A stretch of 64,000 nt of DNA from positions 620,001-684,000 of the forward strand of contig NZ_PKMZ01000001.1 in assembly GCF_002893625.1 (NCBI RefSeq). Reading direction: 5' to 3'. Shown piece after piece: positions 46,776 to 55,547 of this stretch. This DNA is from Mangrovicella endophytica. Its GTDB lineage: Bacteria; Pseudomonadota; Alphaproteobacteria; Rhizobiales; Rhizobiaceae. The position numbers were made by a program, and so were the translations under genes. How positions within the stretch are numbered: the first letter of the stretch is position 1; each line of letters starts with the position of its first letter. Under the pieces are notes generated by a model. It saw only the letters and a list, made by a program, of their open reading frames with translations, was not told where the DNA came from and searched no databases.

Positions 46776-49634
46776 ATGAGTTCGGACGACGCGCGATCAG
46801 GCAAAGTGTGGCCGGGTTTTCGACCCGATGGGGAGATGGCAGCATTGGTCCGCGCGCGGGACTGGTCGGCAACCCCGCTGGGCTCGATCGACGCCTGGCC
46901 GCAGCGCCTCAGGGCAGCCGTCGATCTCATGCTCAGCTCCCGCCAGCCGGTCTATATCGCCTGGGGTCCGGAACTCACCTCGCTGTACAACGACGGATAC
47001 GTCCCGATTGTCGGCGCCAAGCATCCCAAAGGCTTGGGCGAGCCGTTCTATGAACTCTGGTCAGAGATCAGCGACGAGTACCGCCCGCTTGTCGAGGCGG
47101 TGATGGCCGGCGAGGCCCAGCACTTCGTCGACCGACCCGCAGCGTTGGCCGGGCGTGAAGGCGTGGAGATCGGCTATTTCACCTTCTCCTGGACACCGCT
47201 GCGCGACGAGGCGGGCGTGATCCGCGGCTTCATCTGCAACGGCCTGGAGACGACCGAGAGGGTCAAGGCCGGTCGCGCTTTCCGTCGGATGTTCGACGCG
47301 TCGCCGACGCCCTTCCTGGTCCTTGCGCCGGACGCGCCGCGGTTCACCATCGTTGAAGTGAACGATGCCTACCTGGACGCGGTAATGCGGACGCGGGAAG
47401 AACTCCTCGGATGCGGCGTGTTCGAGGCGATGCCGGACAATCCCGCCGACCCAGGTGCCACAGGCGTCACCAACCTCCGGGCCTCGCTTGAGCGCGCGAT
47501 CGCGACCAGACGGGCGGACGCAATGCCCCGTCAGAGGTACGACATCGCGCATCCACGCGGTGGCTTCGAGGAACGCTGGTGGGACCCCGTCAACTCGCCA
47601 CTGCTCGGCGAGCATGGCGAGGTCGAGGCGCTCATCCACCACGTTGTCGACGTGACAGAACAGCACTGGACCCAGGAGCGCTTGCGCGACAGCGAGGCAA
47701 AGCTGCGCGCCGTCATCGAAGAGGCGCCACTTGCAATGGTGCTGACCGGTGCGTCTGGCGAGATCCTGTTCCGTAACCCGCGGTTCGACAAGTTGTGGGG
47801 GCGTCCGCCGCACACCACCACGGCGCGGACCTACAGTGAAGTATACGAGGGCTACCACCTTGATGGCCGACCGATCGCATCGGAAGAATGGCCGGGCGCT
47901 CGCGCGCTCTTGCAGGGCCAGGTCGTCGAGAATGACGTCTACGAGATCGTCCAGGCGGACGGGCACCGGATAACGTGCTGGTTTGGTGCTGCGCCGGTCC
48001 GCGACGCGTCCGGTGAGATCGCGGGCGCGGTCGTGGTGTTCCGCGACGTGACTGAAGAACGGCGAACCGAGGCAAGGCTACGTGAGCTCAACGAAACGCT
48101 CGAGAGCCAAGTCGCCGACCGCACTGCCGAGCTCCGACGCTACCACGACATCGTCGAGGCGACCGCCGCACCGATCTGCGCCTTCGACGCCGAGTACCGA
48201 CTCATCGCCTTCAACAAGGCTCACAACGACGAATTTCGGCGGGTGAATGGCTTCGACACGAAGATCGGCGATGTCTTTCCGGACCTCTTCATCCCCGGGC
48301 AGGCGAGCGCTATGCGCGCTCTGATGGCCCGCGCCTTGTCAGGGGAAAGCTTCACGGTCGTGGAGGAGTTCGGCAGGCCCGAGCTTGCAACCCCTTGCTG
48401 GGAGATCACCTACACGCCGCTCAGGGATGAAGACGGCCGCGTTGTTGGGGCATTCCACCATGCCGTCGACATCTCGGACCGGCTGCGCGCTGAGGCCGAG
48501 CTCGCCTCCGCCCAGGAGGCGCTGCGACAAAGCCAGAAGCTCGAGAGCATGGGCCAACTGACTGGCGGCGTTGCCCATGACTTCAATAATCTCCTCACTC
48601 CGATCATCGGTGCCCTCGACATGCTGCAGCGGCGTGGGATCGGTGGCGAGCGCGAGCAGCGATTCATCGCGGGTGCAGCGCAGTCGGCCGAGCGCGCGAA
48701 GACGCTCGTTCAGCGGCTTCTCGCATTTGCGCGTCGCCAGCCGCTACAGCCAGTCCCCGTCGATCTCGACAAGCTCGTGGCGGGAATGGCGGAACTCGTC
48801 GCGAGCACGTTGGGTCCGCGTGTGAGGGTCGAGCTCGACGTCGCACCGGACGTGCCGGTTGTGACGGCCGACCCGAACCAGATCGAGATGGCGATCCTGA
48901 ACCTTGCGGTGAACGCGCGGGATGCGATGCCGGACGGTGGCACGCTTACCATTGCGGCGAGAAGCGAGACCGTCGCTTTAAGCCACCGCTCAGGTCTTGC
49001 GCCCGGCCGCTACGTACGCCTGTCGGTGTCGGACACCGGTGTCGGCATGGACGCAGAGACTGCACGGCGCGCGATCGAGCCGTTCTTCTCCACCAAAGGG
49101 GTCGGCAAGGGCACGGGACTCGGCTTGAGCATGGTGCACGGCCTTGCCGCGCAGCTCGGGGGCGCGATGACCATCCAGACCCGGCGCGGCATCGGCACGA
49201 CCGTCGAGCTGTGGCTCCCAATTGCAAGTTCAAGCGCTTCCACATCCGAGATTGCGCAGCGCATGACGGAGGTCTCAGCGTCGGGGGTCGCGCTCCTGGT
49301 GGACGATGAGGAACTCGTGCGCGCCTCAATCGCCGACATGCTCTCCGACCTTGGCTACACGGTCATAGAGGCGGCCTCGGCCGAGGAGGCGTTGCGTCTG
49401 ATGAATGACGGGCTGGCGCCGGATATCGTCGTCACGGATCACCTGATGCCCGGGATGACGGGCACCGACCTTGCCTATGCGTTGAAGGAGCGGTCACCCG
49501 CTCCGAAGGTGCTCATCATCTCAGGCTACGCCGAGGACGACGGCATAATCTCTGACCTGCCGCGGCTCACCAAGCCGTTCCGGCAGGCCGATCTCGCTTC
49601 AAGCTTCGTCGGGCTTGTGCGGAGCGGAAGCTGA
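46776..49634 (+). CDS. Hybrid sensor histidine kinase with multiple PAS domains and a receiver domain
   Basis: 952-residue soluble hybrid kinase without membrane helices. The N-terminal sensor resembles PAS-type domains of rhizobial hybrid kinases (RARDWSATPLGSIDAWPQRLRAAVDLMLSS). At least three further PAS regions follow (about 170-300, 310-430 and 455-580). The dimerisation domain carries GGVAHDFNNLLTPI with the phospho-accepting His near 601. The ATPase domain has NLAVNARDAMPDGG, SDTGVGMD and GKGTGLGLSMVHG. The C-terminal receiver (about 835-945) has acidic residues LVDDEE and the phospho-acceptor Asp in VTDHLMPGMTG near 888. No separate response regulator is adjacent. The signal is likely cytosolic. 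Confidence 0.92.
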   Translation: MSSDDARSGKVWPGFRPDGEMAALVRARDWSATPLGSIDAWPQRLRAAVDLMLSSRQPVYIAWGPELTSLYNDGYVPIVGAKHPKGLGEPFYELWSEISDEYRPLVEAVMAGEAQHFVDRPAALAGREGVEIGYFTFSWTPLRDEAGVIRGFICNGLETTERVKAGRAFRRMFDASPTPFLVLAPDAPRFTIVEVNDAYLDAVMRTREELLGCGVFEAMPDNPADPGATGVTNLRASLERAIATRRADAMPRQRYDIAHPRGGFEERWWDPVNSPLLGEHGEVEALIHHVVDVTEQHWTQERLRDSEAKLRAVIEEAPLAMVLTGASGEILFRNPRFDKLWGRPPHTTTARTYSEVYEGYHLDGRPIASEEWPGARALLQGQVVENDVYEIVQADGHRITCWFGAAPVRDASGEIAGAVVVFRDVTEERRTEARLRELNETLESQVADRTAELRRYHDIVEATAAPICAFDAEYRLIAFNKAHNDEFRRVNGFDTKIGDVFPDLFIPGQASAMRALMARALSGESFTVVEEFGRPELATPCWEITYTPLRDEDGRVVGAFHHAVDISDRLRAEAELASAQEALRQSQKLESMGQLTGGVAHDFNNLLTPIIGALDMLQRRGIGGEREQRFIAGAAQSAERAKTLVQRLLAFARRQPLQPVPVDLDKLVAGMAELVASTLGPRVRVELDVAPDVPVVTADPNQIEMAILNLAVNARDAMPDGGTLTIAARSETVALSHRSGLAPGRYVRLSVSDTGVGMDAETARRAIEPFFSTKGVGKGTGLGLSMVHGLAAQLGGAMTIQTRRGIGTTVELWLPIASSSASTSEIAQRMTEVSASGVALLVDDEELVRASIADMLSDLGYTVIEAASAEEALRLMNDGLAPDIVVTDHLMPGMTGTDLAYALKERSPAPKVLIISGYAEDDGIISDLPRLTKPFRQADLASSFVGLVRSGS

Positions 49635-50018
49635 CGAATCCTGGCTGATGCGAACGCACACCGCAGCGTCATAGGAGAGGCGGGCAACCGTCCGCGCCAG
49701 GTCCAGGCAATACGAGAGCCAGCCTTCGACTTGCGGCCCGGCGCGATCGCGAACTTCCCCACCCGTGCCTTTCTCTCCAGAGCCGTCCCGGCTCCAGGAG
49801 AAGACCAATGGACATTTTCAGTCCAGATCTTGGTGTCGATATCGAGGGAACCGACGCTTGCTGAGCGCGCGCAAGTGTAAGATCGGGCGCACCCGGGATT
49901 GAGTCCGGAACGGCCGCTTCGGAGAGGACGTCGCGGCCGTTCCAGTCGATCGAACGAGTGAATGCCTGCCCGCCCGTTGCAGAACGGGAGGGGCAGAAGC
50001 TGAGGTTGCAGGCTCCGG
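49635..50018. other. 384-bp region between kinase and catB-like gene
   Basis: A convergent gap. It contains an 11-bp perfect inverted repeat (see 49907-49943). A minus-strand frame at 49599-49808 (69 codons, containing DRAGPQVEGWLSYCLDLARTV) is open but unrecognised and overlaps the kinase 3' end, so it is not called as a gene. Confidence 0.5.
49907..49943. repeat. 11-bp inverted repeat, possible bidirectional terminator
   Basis: GGAACGGCCGC and GCGGCCGTTCC flank a 15-nt loop. The location between two convergent genes fits a terminator or structured 3' end, although there is no T-run. Confidence 0.5.
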
Positions 50019-50657
50019 CTACGCCCCTGGTTTGCTGACACTCTGCCAGTGACGGTGAAGGGCCGGGATATCGCCGCTCGTCAGGGTGGGCATGGCATGT
50101 TTGAGATCCTCATCGCTCCAGTCCCACCAGCGAAGTTCGAGGAGCTTCGCAATGTCTGCCTCGCTGAACCGCTTCCGGATGGTCTTCGCAGGGTTGCCGC
50201 CGACAATGGCATAGGGCTCTACGTCCCTTGTCACCAAAGCTCTGGAGCCGACCACCGCTCCATCCCCGATGGTGATGCCCGGCATGACGATGGCCTCCGT
50301 CCCGATCCAGACATCGTTGCCGATCACCGTGTCGCCGGCCGGCAGATAGCCGTTCTGCGCGCCCGTGAAGGCGTCGACCTCCGACATCCAGTAGAAGGGG
50401 AAGGTGCTGATCCAGTCGCTCCGGTGTCCCTGGTTGCCGGCCATGATGAAGGCCGCGCCGGAGTCGATCGAACAGAACGAGCCGATGACGAGCTTGTCGC
50501 TGCCGTCGTCCGGCAGGAGAAAGCGAGCGCAGTCATCGAAGCCGTGGCCGTGATAGTAGCCGGAATAGTAGCTGTAGCGTCCGACCCGAATGTTGGGGTT
50601 GGTGACGAGGCGATCGAGCGTGATGCCCTTGAAGGGGCTCTCGAAGACGTTTTGCAT
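50019..50657 (-). CDS. catB: CatB-type chloramphenicol (xenobiotic) O-acetyltransferase
   Basis: 212-residue left-handed beta-helix acetyltransferase. It is strikingly like CatB enzymes along its whole length: [74 protein letters not shown] (catalytic His78), [22 protein letters not shown] and [15 protein letters not shown]. CatB enzymes acetylate chloramphenicol using acetyl-CoA; relatives in soil bacteria may act on other molecules. No integron attachment site or integrase was recognised beside it. Start ATG 50657. Confidence 0.9.
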   Translation of the reverse strand: MQNVFESPFKGITLDRLVTNPNIRVGRYSYYSGYYHGHGFDDCARFLLPDDGSDKLVIGSFCSIDSGAAFIMAGNQGHRSDWISTFPFYWMSEVDAFTGAQNGYLPAGDTVIGNDVWIGTEAIVMPGITIGDGAVVGSRALVTRDVEPYAIVGGNPAKTIRKRFSEADIAKLLELRWWDWSDEDLKHAMPTLTSGDIPALHRHWQSVSKPGA

Positions 50658-51009
50658 GATGAGTACCGATGGTTTGCAAGCCGCGCATGCGGCGACGGTT
50701 CGCCCGAACTGTTGCGGGTGAACGCCAGCCGACGATCTTGACGATCGCCTGCTTCAGCTTCTCGCGTCAGGAACGCGGAAGCGCGATGCGGGTGGTACTC
50801 GGAGAGGCTTTCATCGGGGATGATCATGGCTCATTCCATGCGCGATGCCAAGGCCGGCATGGCTCGTTGCAGCCGTCGCGGCGCTGTGCTGAAGGGGCGC
50901 AAACGCGCGTTGGCAGTCCCGGGAGGGCGGCGCGCCGGGATGTCGGCTCGCCGAAGGTTGACGCGCTTTACTCCGGAGCGGATTCCGCACGTCAGGCAGG
51001 AGAACAAAA
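50658..51009. other. 352-bp region between catB-like and GNAT genes
   Basis: A divergent gap serving as promoter space for both acetyltransferase genes. I found no convincing gene, repeat, RNA or transposase remnant. An AGGAGA ribosome site for the GNAT gene is at its right end. Confidence 0.45.
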
Positions 51010-51549
51010 ATGATCCTCGGCGGCAGATTGGAAGGCGAGCGCATCGCGGTCAGGCCCTTCGAGGGCGATGACGCCGACGCTCTCGTGGCGCTTCTCGGCG
51101 ACCCCGCGGTCCATCGCTTCGTCGGAGAAGGCACGCCTTTGTCTCCCGAAGACGCGTCGCTCTGGGTCTCACGGTCACGGCAGAACCTCGCGCGCTTCGG
51201 CTATGGTACGGGCGCCGTCGAACTTCGCGACGGAGGAGGACTCATCGGATGGGCGGGCTTCGCGCGGCCCGGCGATGGGAGCGAAGAACTGATCTATGGG
51301 TTCGCGCGCCAGCACTGGCGTCAGGGCTATGGGCGCGAACTGCTCGCTCTCCTCATCGGCTTTGCCTCCGCGCGCAGGATCGATCCCCTGCGGGCAACGG
51401 TCCATCCTGATAACGTGGCATCGATCGGCCTGCTCAAGCAGACTGGCTTCCACCTCTCTGCCAAGAACCAAGGGGGCGCGGAAGACTCTCACCTCTATGT
51501 CAGGACTGCATCTCCCACCCCCGGACCGCCCATAAGTCGCGAGGAATGA
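51010..51549 (+). CDS. GNAT-family N-acetyltransferase (RimJ/RimL type)
   Basis: 179-residue acetyltransferase with the GNAT fold: GERIAVRPFEGDDADALVALLGDPAVHRFVG at the N-terminus, the acetyl-CoA pyrophosphate loop RQHWRQGYGRELLALLIGFA (about 100-119), and the C-terminal block VHPDNVASIGLLKQTGFHL. Substrate unknown: protein N-termini or small amines are typical. ATG 51010 follows GGCAGGAGAAC. Confidence 0.85.
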   Translation: MILGGRLEGERIAVRPFEGDDADALVALLGDPAVHRFVGEGTPLSPEDASLWVSRSRQNLARFGYGTGAVELRDGGGLIGWAGFARPGDGSEELIYGFARQHWRQGYGRELLALLIGFASARRIDPLRATVHPDNVASIGLLKQTGFHLSAKNQGGAEDSHLYVRTASPTPGPPISREE

Positions 51550-51695
51550 AGGAAATCCATAAATCTGGAGAGGCGGTGCCGATCCGCACGGCCACCGGTA
51601 AAGCGGCGTCTCCTTGACGCTCGCCACCCGCATGGCCGACGCTACGCGTCGCCCGTGGCCTGGCGGACGTCAGGCGGGGCGTTGCCTCCTGACGG

Positions 51696-52340
51696 TCAAC
51701 GGTCGAGTGTGATTTCGCCGAAGAGACGGTAGTTGATGGCCCTTGGTGCTTTGGCTTCTTCAGGCGCTGCCGGCACGAAGGACGAAAGGCCGCCGGCGAG
51801 GTCGGCAGGCAGCAGCATGACGCGCACGAAGACGTTCTCGCCGCCGCTGATGTTCTCGCCGATGACCCACTCCGACCCGCTCTCGAACCAGGCTCGTCCG
51901 GCGTCGAACCGCTCGACTCTCTCGCCGATCGCGGCGCGGATGGCGCCTCGCAGAAGACGTCGGATCCCAGCCCCACGGTGACCGTGACGTGGTGTTCGAG
52001 ACCCGGGATCGGACGCAACCCGGTCCGCCCGCAGAATGGCGGGGCCTTCGAAGGCCGGGTCGAGCGGGTGGGACAGGACGATGTCAGTACCGTCGGCGAG
52101 GGACGGAGCCTGATTGACAGGCGCGAGCTCGAACACCCACGCCTTGCTTCTCGTGACGGCGAACTGGCCGCTGACGAAGCGCCCCTCGTCCGGCGCGATC
52201 GCGGAGTCTCCGTCGGCATCGCGGATCGCGACGAGCCCATCCGGCGCGTAGACGAAGTAGGTGGCATTGTCTCCGCGAAACTCTGCGGAACGAGCGGCAC
52301 TGGTGTCGTAGACGGTGAGGCGGAGCGCAGAAGGGTTCAT
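51696..52340 (-). CDS. Unrecognised protein with apparent compensated frameshift
   Basis: 214 residues, no family recognised and no signal peptide or membrane helix. The first half is Asp/Ala-rich (YFVYAPDGLVAIRDADGDSAI, RFVSGQFAVTRSKAWVFELAPV) and the last third reads well (FESGSEWVIGENISGGENVFVRVMLLPADL). Residues about 113-133 are unusually Arg-rich and out of character. The neighbouring frame over exactly that segment gives LEHHVTVTVGLGSDVFCEA, which looks more protein-like. Its start overlaps the stop of the upstream hydrolase gene as ATGA, so the two are coupled and it may act with the hydrolase. Confidence 0.6.
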   Translation of the reverse strand: MNPSALRLTVYDTSAARSAEFRGDNATYFVYAPDGLVAIRDADGDSAIAPDEGRFVSGQFAVTRSKAWVFELAPVNQAPSLADGTDIVLSHPLDPAFEGPAILRADRVASDPGSRTPRHGHRGAGIRRLLRGAIRAAIGERVERFDAGRAWFESGSEWVIGENISGGENVFVRVMLLPADLAGGLSSFVPAAPEEAKAPRAINYRLFGEITLDR

Positions 52341-53212
52341 CGGCCGAGGCTCGCCTGAACAAGCGCCCTGCCGATCGGCGCGTCGGGCTGCAGGAAATCG
52401 TCGAGAATGTCGAAATGGCCATAGGCGGGCAGCACGTGCACCTCTGGCCGCAACCCCTCGCGGTGGAGGTGATGCGCATAGCGGTAGGTCTGGTCAATCC
52501 AATGCCACGGCTCCAGCCCGCCGACGAAGAGCGACACGGGACAGCGGGCGTGCACAGGTCGGGTCTCGACGTTCCGCCGCGCGATCAGGTCGTCATCGAG
52601 CCGCAACTCGGCGTTAACGCTGGTCAGCCGAGCGGGTGCGGGGTCGAAGATACCGCTGACGGGCACGGCGCCCACGATGAAGGCGGGGTCGATCCCGATG
52701 GCCGGCCAATCGGCCGCCAAAGCTTCGGCGACCAGATGCGCTCCCGCCGAGTGACCGGATAGGCTGATCCGCATCGGGTCGCCGCCATGATCGGCGACGT
52801 TCCGGTGCAGCCATTCGACGCCGGCGAGCGCGGAGTCCGCAACACCGTCGAGGCTCGAGCCGGGGCAGAGCTCGTAGTTCATGATCGCGACCGTCACGCC
52901 GCGTTCCACCAGCATCGGTGCGATGCAGGCGAAGTTCGCCTTGTCCTGTGCTCGCCAGTATCCGCCGTGGAAGAAGGCGTGGACCGGGTGCGGGCCAGCG
53001 CCCGCGGCGCGGTAGAGATCGAGGCGATGCAGCGGATGTTCGCCGAACGCGATGTCCGCGACGCGGTCGAGCTCCGCCAGGGCTCGCGTGTTGACCGGTT
53101 CGCGATTGAGACGCGAACTCGCGAAGTCAGGAAACGCCTTCTGCGGATTGTACTGAAACTCGTGCTCGTCGTGGCTCAAATTGGTCCATATCGCATCGCG
53201 TCCCGTCATCAT
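52337..53212 (-). CDS. Alpha/beta hydrolase, kynurenine formamidase/esterase-like
   Basis: 291-residue hydrolase of the HSL/arylformamidase group. The oxyanion-hole motif is AFFHGGYWRAQDKANF (HGG near 79-81). The nucleophile elbow is SLSGHSAGAHLVAEAL (Ser near 155), and the His lies near the end (PAYGHFDIL). Family relatives hydrolyse N-formylkynurenine or carboxyl esters. ATG 53212 (a second ATG follows at once) has GGAGG seven nt upstream. It is divergent from the racemase-group gene at 53387. Confidence 0.82.
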   Translation of the reverse strand: MMTGRDAIWTNLSHDEHEFQYNPQKAFPDFASSRLNREPVNTRALAELDRVADIAFGEHPLHRLDLYRAAGAGPHPVHAFFHGGYWRAQDKANFACIAPMLVERGVTVAIMNYELCPGSSLDGVADSALAGVEWLHRNVADHGGDPMRISLSGHSAGAHLVAEALAADWPAIGIDPAFIVGAVPVSGIFDPAPARLTSVNAELRLDDDLIARRNVETRPVHARCPVSLFVGGLEPWHWIDQTYRYAHHLHREGLRPEVHVLPAYGHFDILDDFLQPDAPIGRALVQASLGR

Positions 53213-53323
53213 GCACTGGCCTCCGCCATCCCCGCTGAATCGGGACTATATTCGCGCCGACTGGCAAATTGAAACTAGCCTCTTGCTCCGGACGCAAGAA
53301 ATGGTTCACATATAGTCCATAAT

Positions 53324-53341
53324 TGATCCGGTTTTGGATCA
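53324..53341. promoter_or_regulatory. Palindrome upstream of the racemase/transporter operon
   Basis: TGATCC-N6-GGATCA, a perfect 6-bp dyad, lies 45 bp upstream of the racemase-group gene in an AT-richer gap. It may be the operator for the GntR-family regulator at 61595, though the copy near that gene (TTGATCAA) is different in layout. Confidence 0.4.
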
Positions 53342-53386
53342 GGGCGTCTCGGGTGCTGCCCGGGCTATTCCAAGGGACTCGTCGCC

Positions 53387-54517
53387 ATGCGGATCAGCGC
53401 GGTCGACTTCGTGGCGCTCAGCGTCCCGCTTGGCAGCGGCAAGGCCTACGGCATGTCGAAGTCGCTTTCGACGGGCCGGCAGTCCACGCTCGTGCGCGTG
53501 ACCCTGGACAACGGCGTCGTCGGCTACGGCGAGGCCTGGGGCATTCCGGCCGTCAACAAGGCGTTCGCACCGCTCCTGTCCGGCTATCTCGTCGGAGCGG
53601 ACGTCTTTGCAGTCGAGCACGTCTTCGAGCGCATCCTCGCGCGGCACTATCACTTCGGCCTGCAGGGCGGGCTGATGTGGGCAATCAGCGGTCTCGACAT
53701 CGCGGCGAAGGACGCGATGGGGAAGGTCGCGGGTGTTTCGGTCGCCGACCTGATCGGCGGGCGTCGGACCTCGCAGGTTCCGACCTACATGTCGGGCGGC
53801 TACATGACCGAGACGCCTGAGGCGGATTATCGTCCGCAGATCGAGGCAATGGCGGAAGCGGGCTATCGCACGGTCAAGATCAAGGTCGGCCTGAACCCTG
53901 CGAGTGACGAGGCGCGCGTGTCGCTGGCGAGGGAGCTGCTCGGGGCGGACGCCGAAATCCTCGTCGACATCAACGCCAACTATACGCTGGATCTCGCGCT
54001 GGAGACGTTGCGGCGCTTGGAGCCTTACCGCATCGGCTGGTTGGAGGAGCCGCTCGCTCCGCAGGACGTAGAAGGCTACGCCGCCTTACGGAAGCGGGCC
54101 TCTGTCCCGATCGCGGCCGGCGAGGCGCTCTACACCGTCTTCGATTTCAAGCGCCTCGTCGACGCAGGCGGGGTCGACATCCTGCAACCCGATCTCTCGC
54201 TGTGCGGCGGATTCTGGCAGGGGCGCAAGATCGCGGCTTTTGCCCACGCTGCGCATCTGCGCGTCTCACCCCATGTCTGGGGTGGCGCTGTCGGGCTTGC
54301 CGCGGGGCTGCAGTTCATCGCGTCGCTGGGCGTCCAGCCGCATGCCGACAATATCCCAAAGCCGGTGCTCCTTGAATACGACCTCGGCGCAAACCCGCTG
54401 CGCACGGAGCTTCTGAAGACACCGATCGAAGTGAAGGACGGCTTTGCCACCGTTCCGGACGGGCCGGGCCTCGGTATCGAGATCAACGAAGAAGCGGTGG
54501 CACGCTATGCCATCTGA
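53387..54517 (+). CDS. Mandelate racemase-group enolase-superfamily enzyme
   Basis: 376-residue enolase-superfamily enzyme. The capping domain (LVRVTLDNGVVGYGEAWG) precedes the barrel, where the base KxK is TVKIKVG (near 164-166). Metal ligands are in ILVDINANYT (near 194), IGWLEEPLAP (near 220) and PIAAGEALYT (near 245). The opposing base His is in VSPHVWGG (near 297), with a late acidic residue in LLEYDL. These place it in the mandelate racemase subgroup, which includes sugar-acid dehydratases and racemases. It overlaps the first ATPase gene by 11 nt, so its substrate is probably what the transporter imports. Confidence 0.85.
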   Translation: MRISAVDFVALSVPLGSGKAYGMSKSLSTGRQSTLVRVTLDNGVVGYGEAWGIPAVNKAFAPLLSGYLVGADVFAVEHVFERILARHYHFGLQGGLMWAISGLDIAAKDAMGKVAGVSVADLIGGRRTSQVPTYMSGGYMTETPEADYRPQIEAMAEAGYRTVKIKVGLNPASDEARVSLARELLGADAEILVDINANYTLDLALETLRRLEPYRIGWLEEPLAPQDVEGYAALRKRASVPIAAGEALYTVFDFKRLVDAGGVDILQPDLSLCGGFWQGRKIAAFAHAAHLRVSPHVWGGAVGLAAGLQFIASLGVQPHADNIPKPVLLEYDLGANPLRTELLKTPIEVKDGFATVPDGPGLGIEINEEAVARYAI

Positions 54518-55547
54518 CACGCAGGCACTCGGACATACGCACGGATCGCCGCCTGTTCTTGCGGTTCGCGATCTGAGAACGCACTTCCACACGGAAGCCG
54601 GGATCATCAGGGCCGTCAACGGCGTCGATCTGACTGTCCGTGAAGGCGAGACGCTTGCCGTCGTCGGCGAGTCCGGCTCGGGCAAGTCGGTGACGGGGCT
54701 CACCGTCATGCGTCTTCTCGGCCGCACCAGCGCCCGGGTCGAGGGTGGCACGATCCGCTTCTCGCGCAAGAGCGGCGAGGAGCTCGACCTTCTCGCGCTC
54801 CCCGAGCGGGAGATGCAGAAGGTGCGCGGCCGCGACGTCGCGATGATCTTCCAGGATCCGATGTCGAGCCTCAATCCGGTCTTCACGGTGGGCGACCAGA
54901 TCGCCGAACCGATCCGCATACACGAAGGTCTCGGCCGGCGAGAGGCGCGGGAACGCGCATTGGACCTGCTGCGCCAGGTCGGCATCTCTGATCCGGACGG
55001 ACGCATCGATGCCTATCCGCATCAGCTATCGGGCGGTATGCGACAGCGCGTGATGATCGCCGTCGCACTCGCCTGTGACCCGCGCCTCTTGATCGCCGAC
55101 GAGCCGACGACGGCGCTCGACGTCACCATCCAATCCCAGATCGTCACCCTCCTGAAGCGCCTGCAGACCGAGCGGCGCATGGCGATGATCTTTGTCACCC
55201 ATGATCTGAAGCTCGTCGGCGAGATCGCGGACCGGGTCGCGGTGATGTATGCCAGCCAGGTCGTGGAAGAAGGACCGGTCGCAGAGGTCCTGGCATCGCC
55301 GAAGCACCCGTACACGCGTGCGCTTCTCGACTGCATTCCGAGCAGGCGGGATGCGGCAGGGAACCGCCGGCAGCTCCGTCCGATCCCCGGGGTCCTGCCG
55401 AACCCGCTGTCGCCGCCTGAGGGTTGCCACTTCCATCCCCGCTGTGTTCATGCGCAACCAAGATGCGCCGGGACCGAGCCCGTGCTGGAGCGGGTGAGCG
55501 ACGAACGCCAGACGCGGTGCCTGCCGTGGCGGGAGATCGCGGCATGA
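54507..55547 (+). CDS. Oligopeptide/dipeptide-type ABC transporter ATPase (DppD-like)
   Basis: 346-residue ATPase: Walker A GESGSGKS, Q-loop MIFQDPMSSLNP, signature LSGGMRQRV, Walker B LLIADEPTTALD and H-loop FVTHDL are all canonical. The C-terminal oligo_HPY extension holds four Cys (GCHFHPRCVHAQPRC and later RCLPW), the pattern proposed to bind an Fe-S cluster in Dpp/Opp ATPases. ATG 54507 lies inside the 3' end of the racemase gene; the stop overlaps the next ATG as ATGA. Confidence 0.9.
   Translation: MPSDTQALGHTHGSPPVLAVRDLRTHFHTEAGIIRAVNGVDLTVREGETLAVVGESGSGKSVTGLTVMRLLGRTSARVEGGTIRFSRKSGEELDLLALPEREMQKVRGRDVAMIFQDPMSSLNPVFTVGDQIAEPIRIHEGLGRREARERALDLLRQVGISDPDGRIDAYPHQLSGGMRQRVMIAVALACDPRLLIADEPTTALDVTIQSQIVTLLKRLQTERRMAMIFVTHDLKLVGEIADRVAVMYASQVVEEGPVAEVLASPKHPYTRALLDCIPSRRDAAGNRRQLRPIPGVLPNPLSPPEGCHFHPRCVHAQPRCAGTEPVLERVSDERQTRCLPWREIAA

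Noticed and set aside
49599-49808. Small minus-strand frame of 69 codons between the kinase and catB
   Set aside because: It overlaps the 3' end of the kinase gene, has no recognised similarity and no convincing ribosome site, though part of it looks protein-like.
50658-51009. Integron attachment site or transposon remnant beside catB
   Set aside because: No attC-like core sites, terminal inverted repeats or transposase/integrase reading frames could be recognised on either side.
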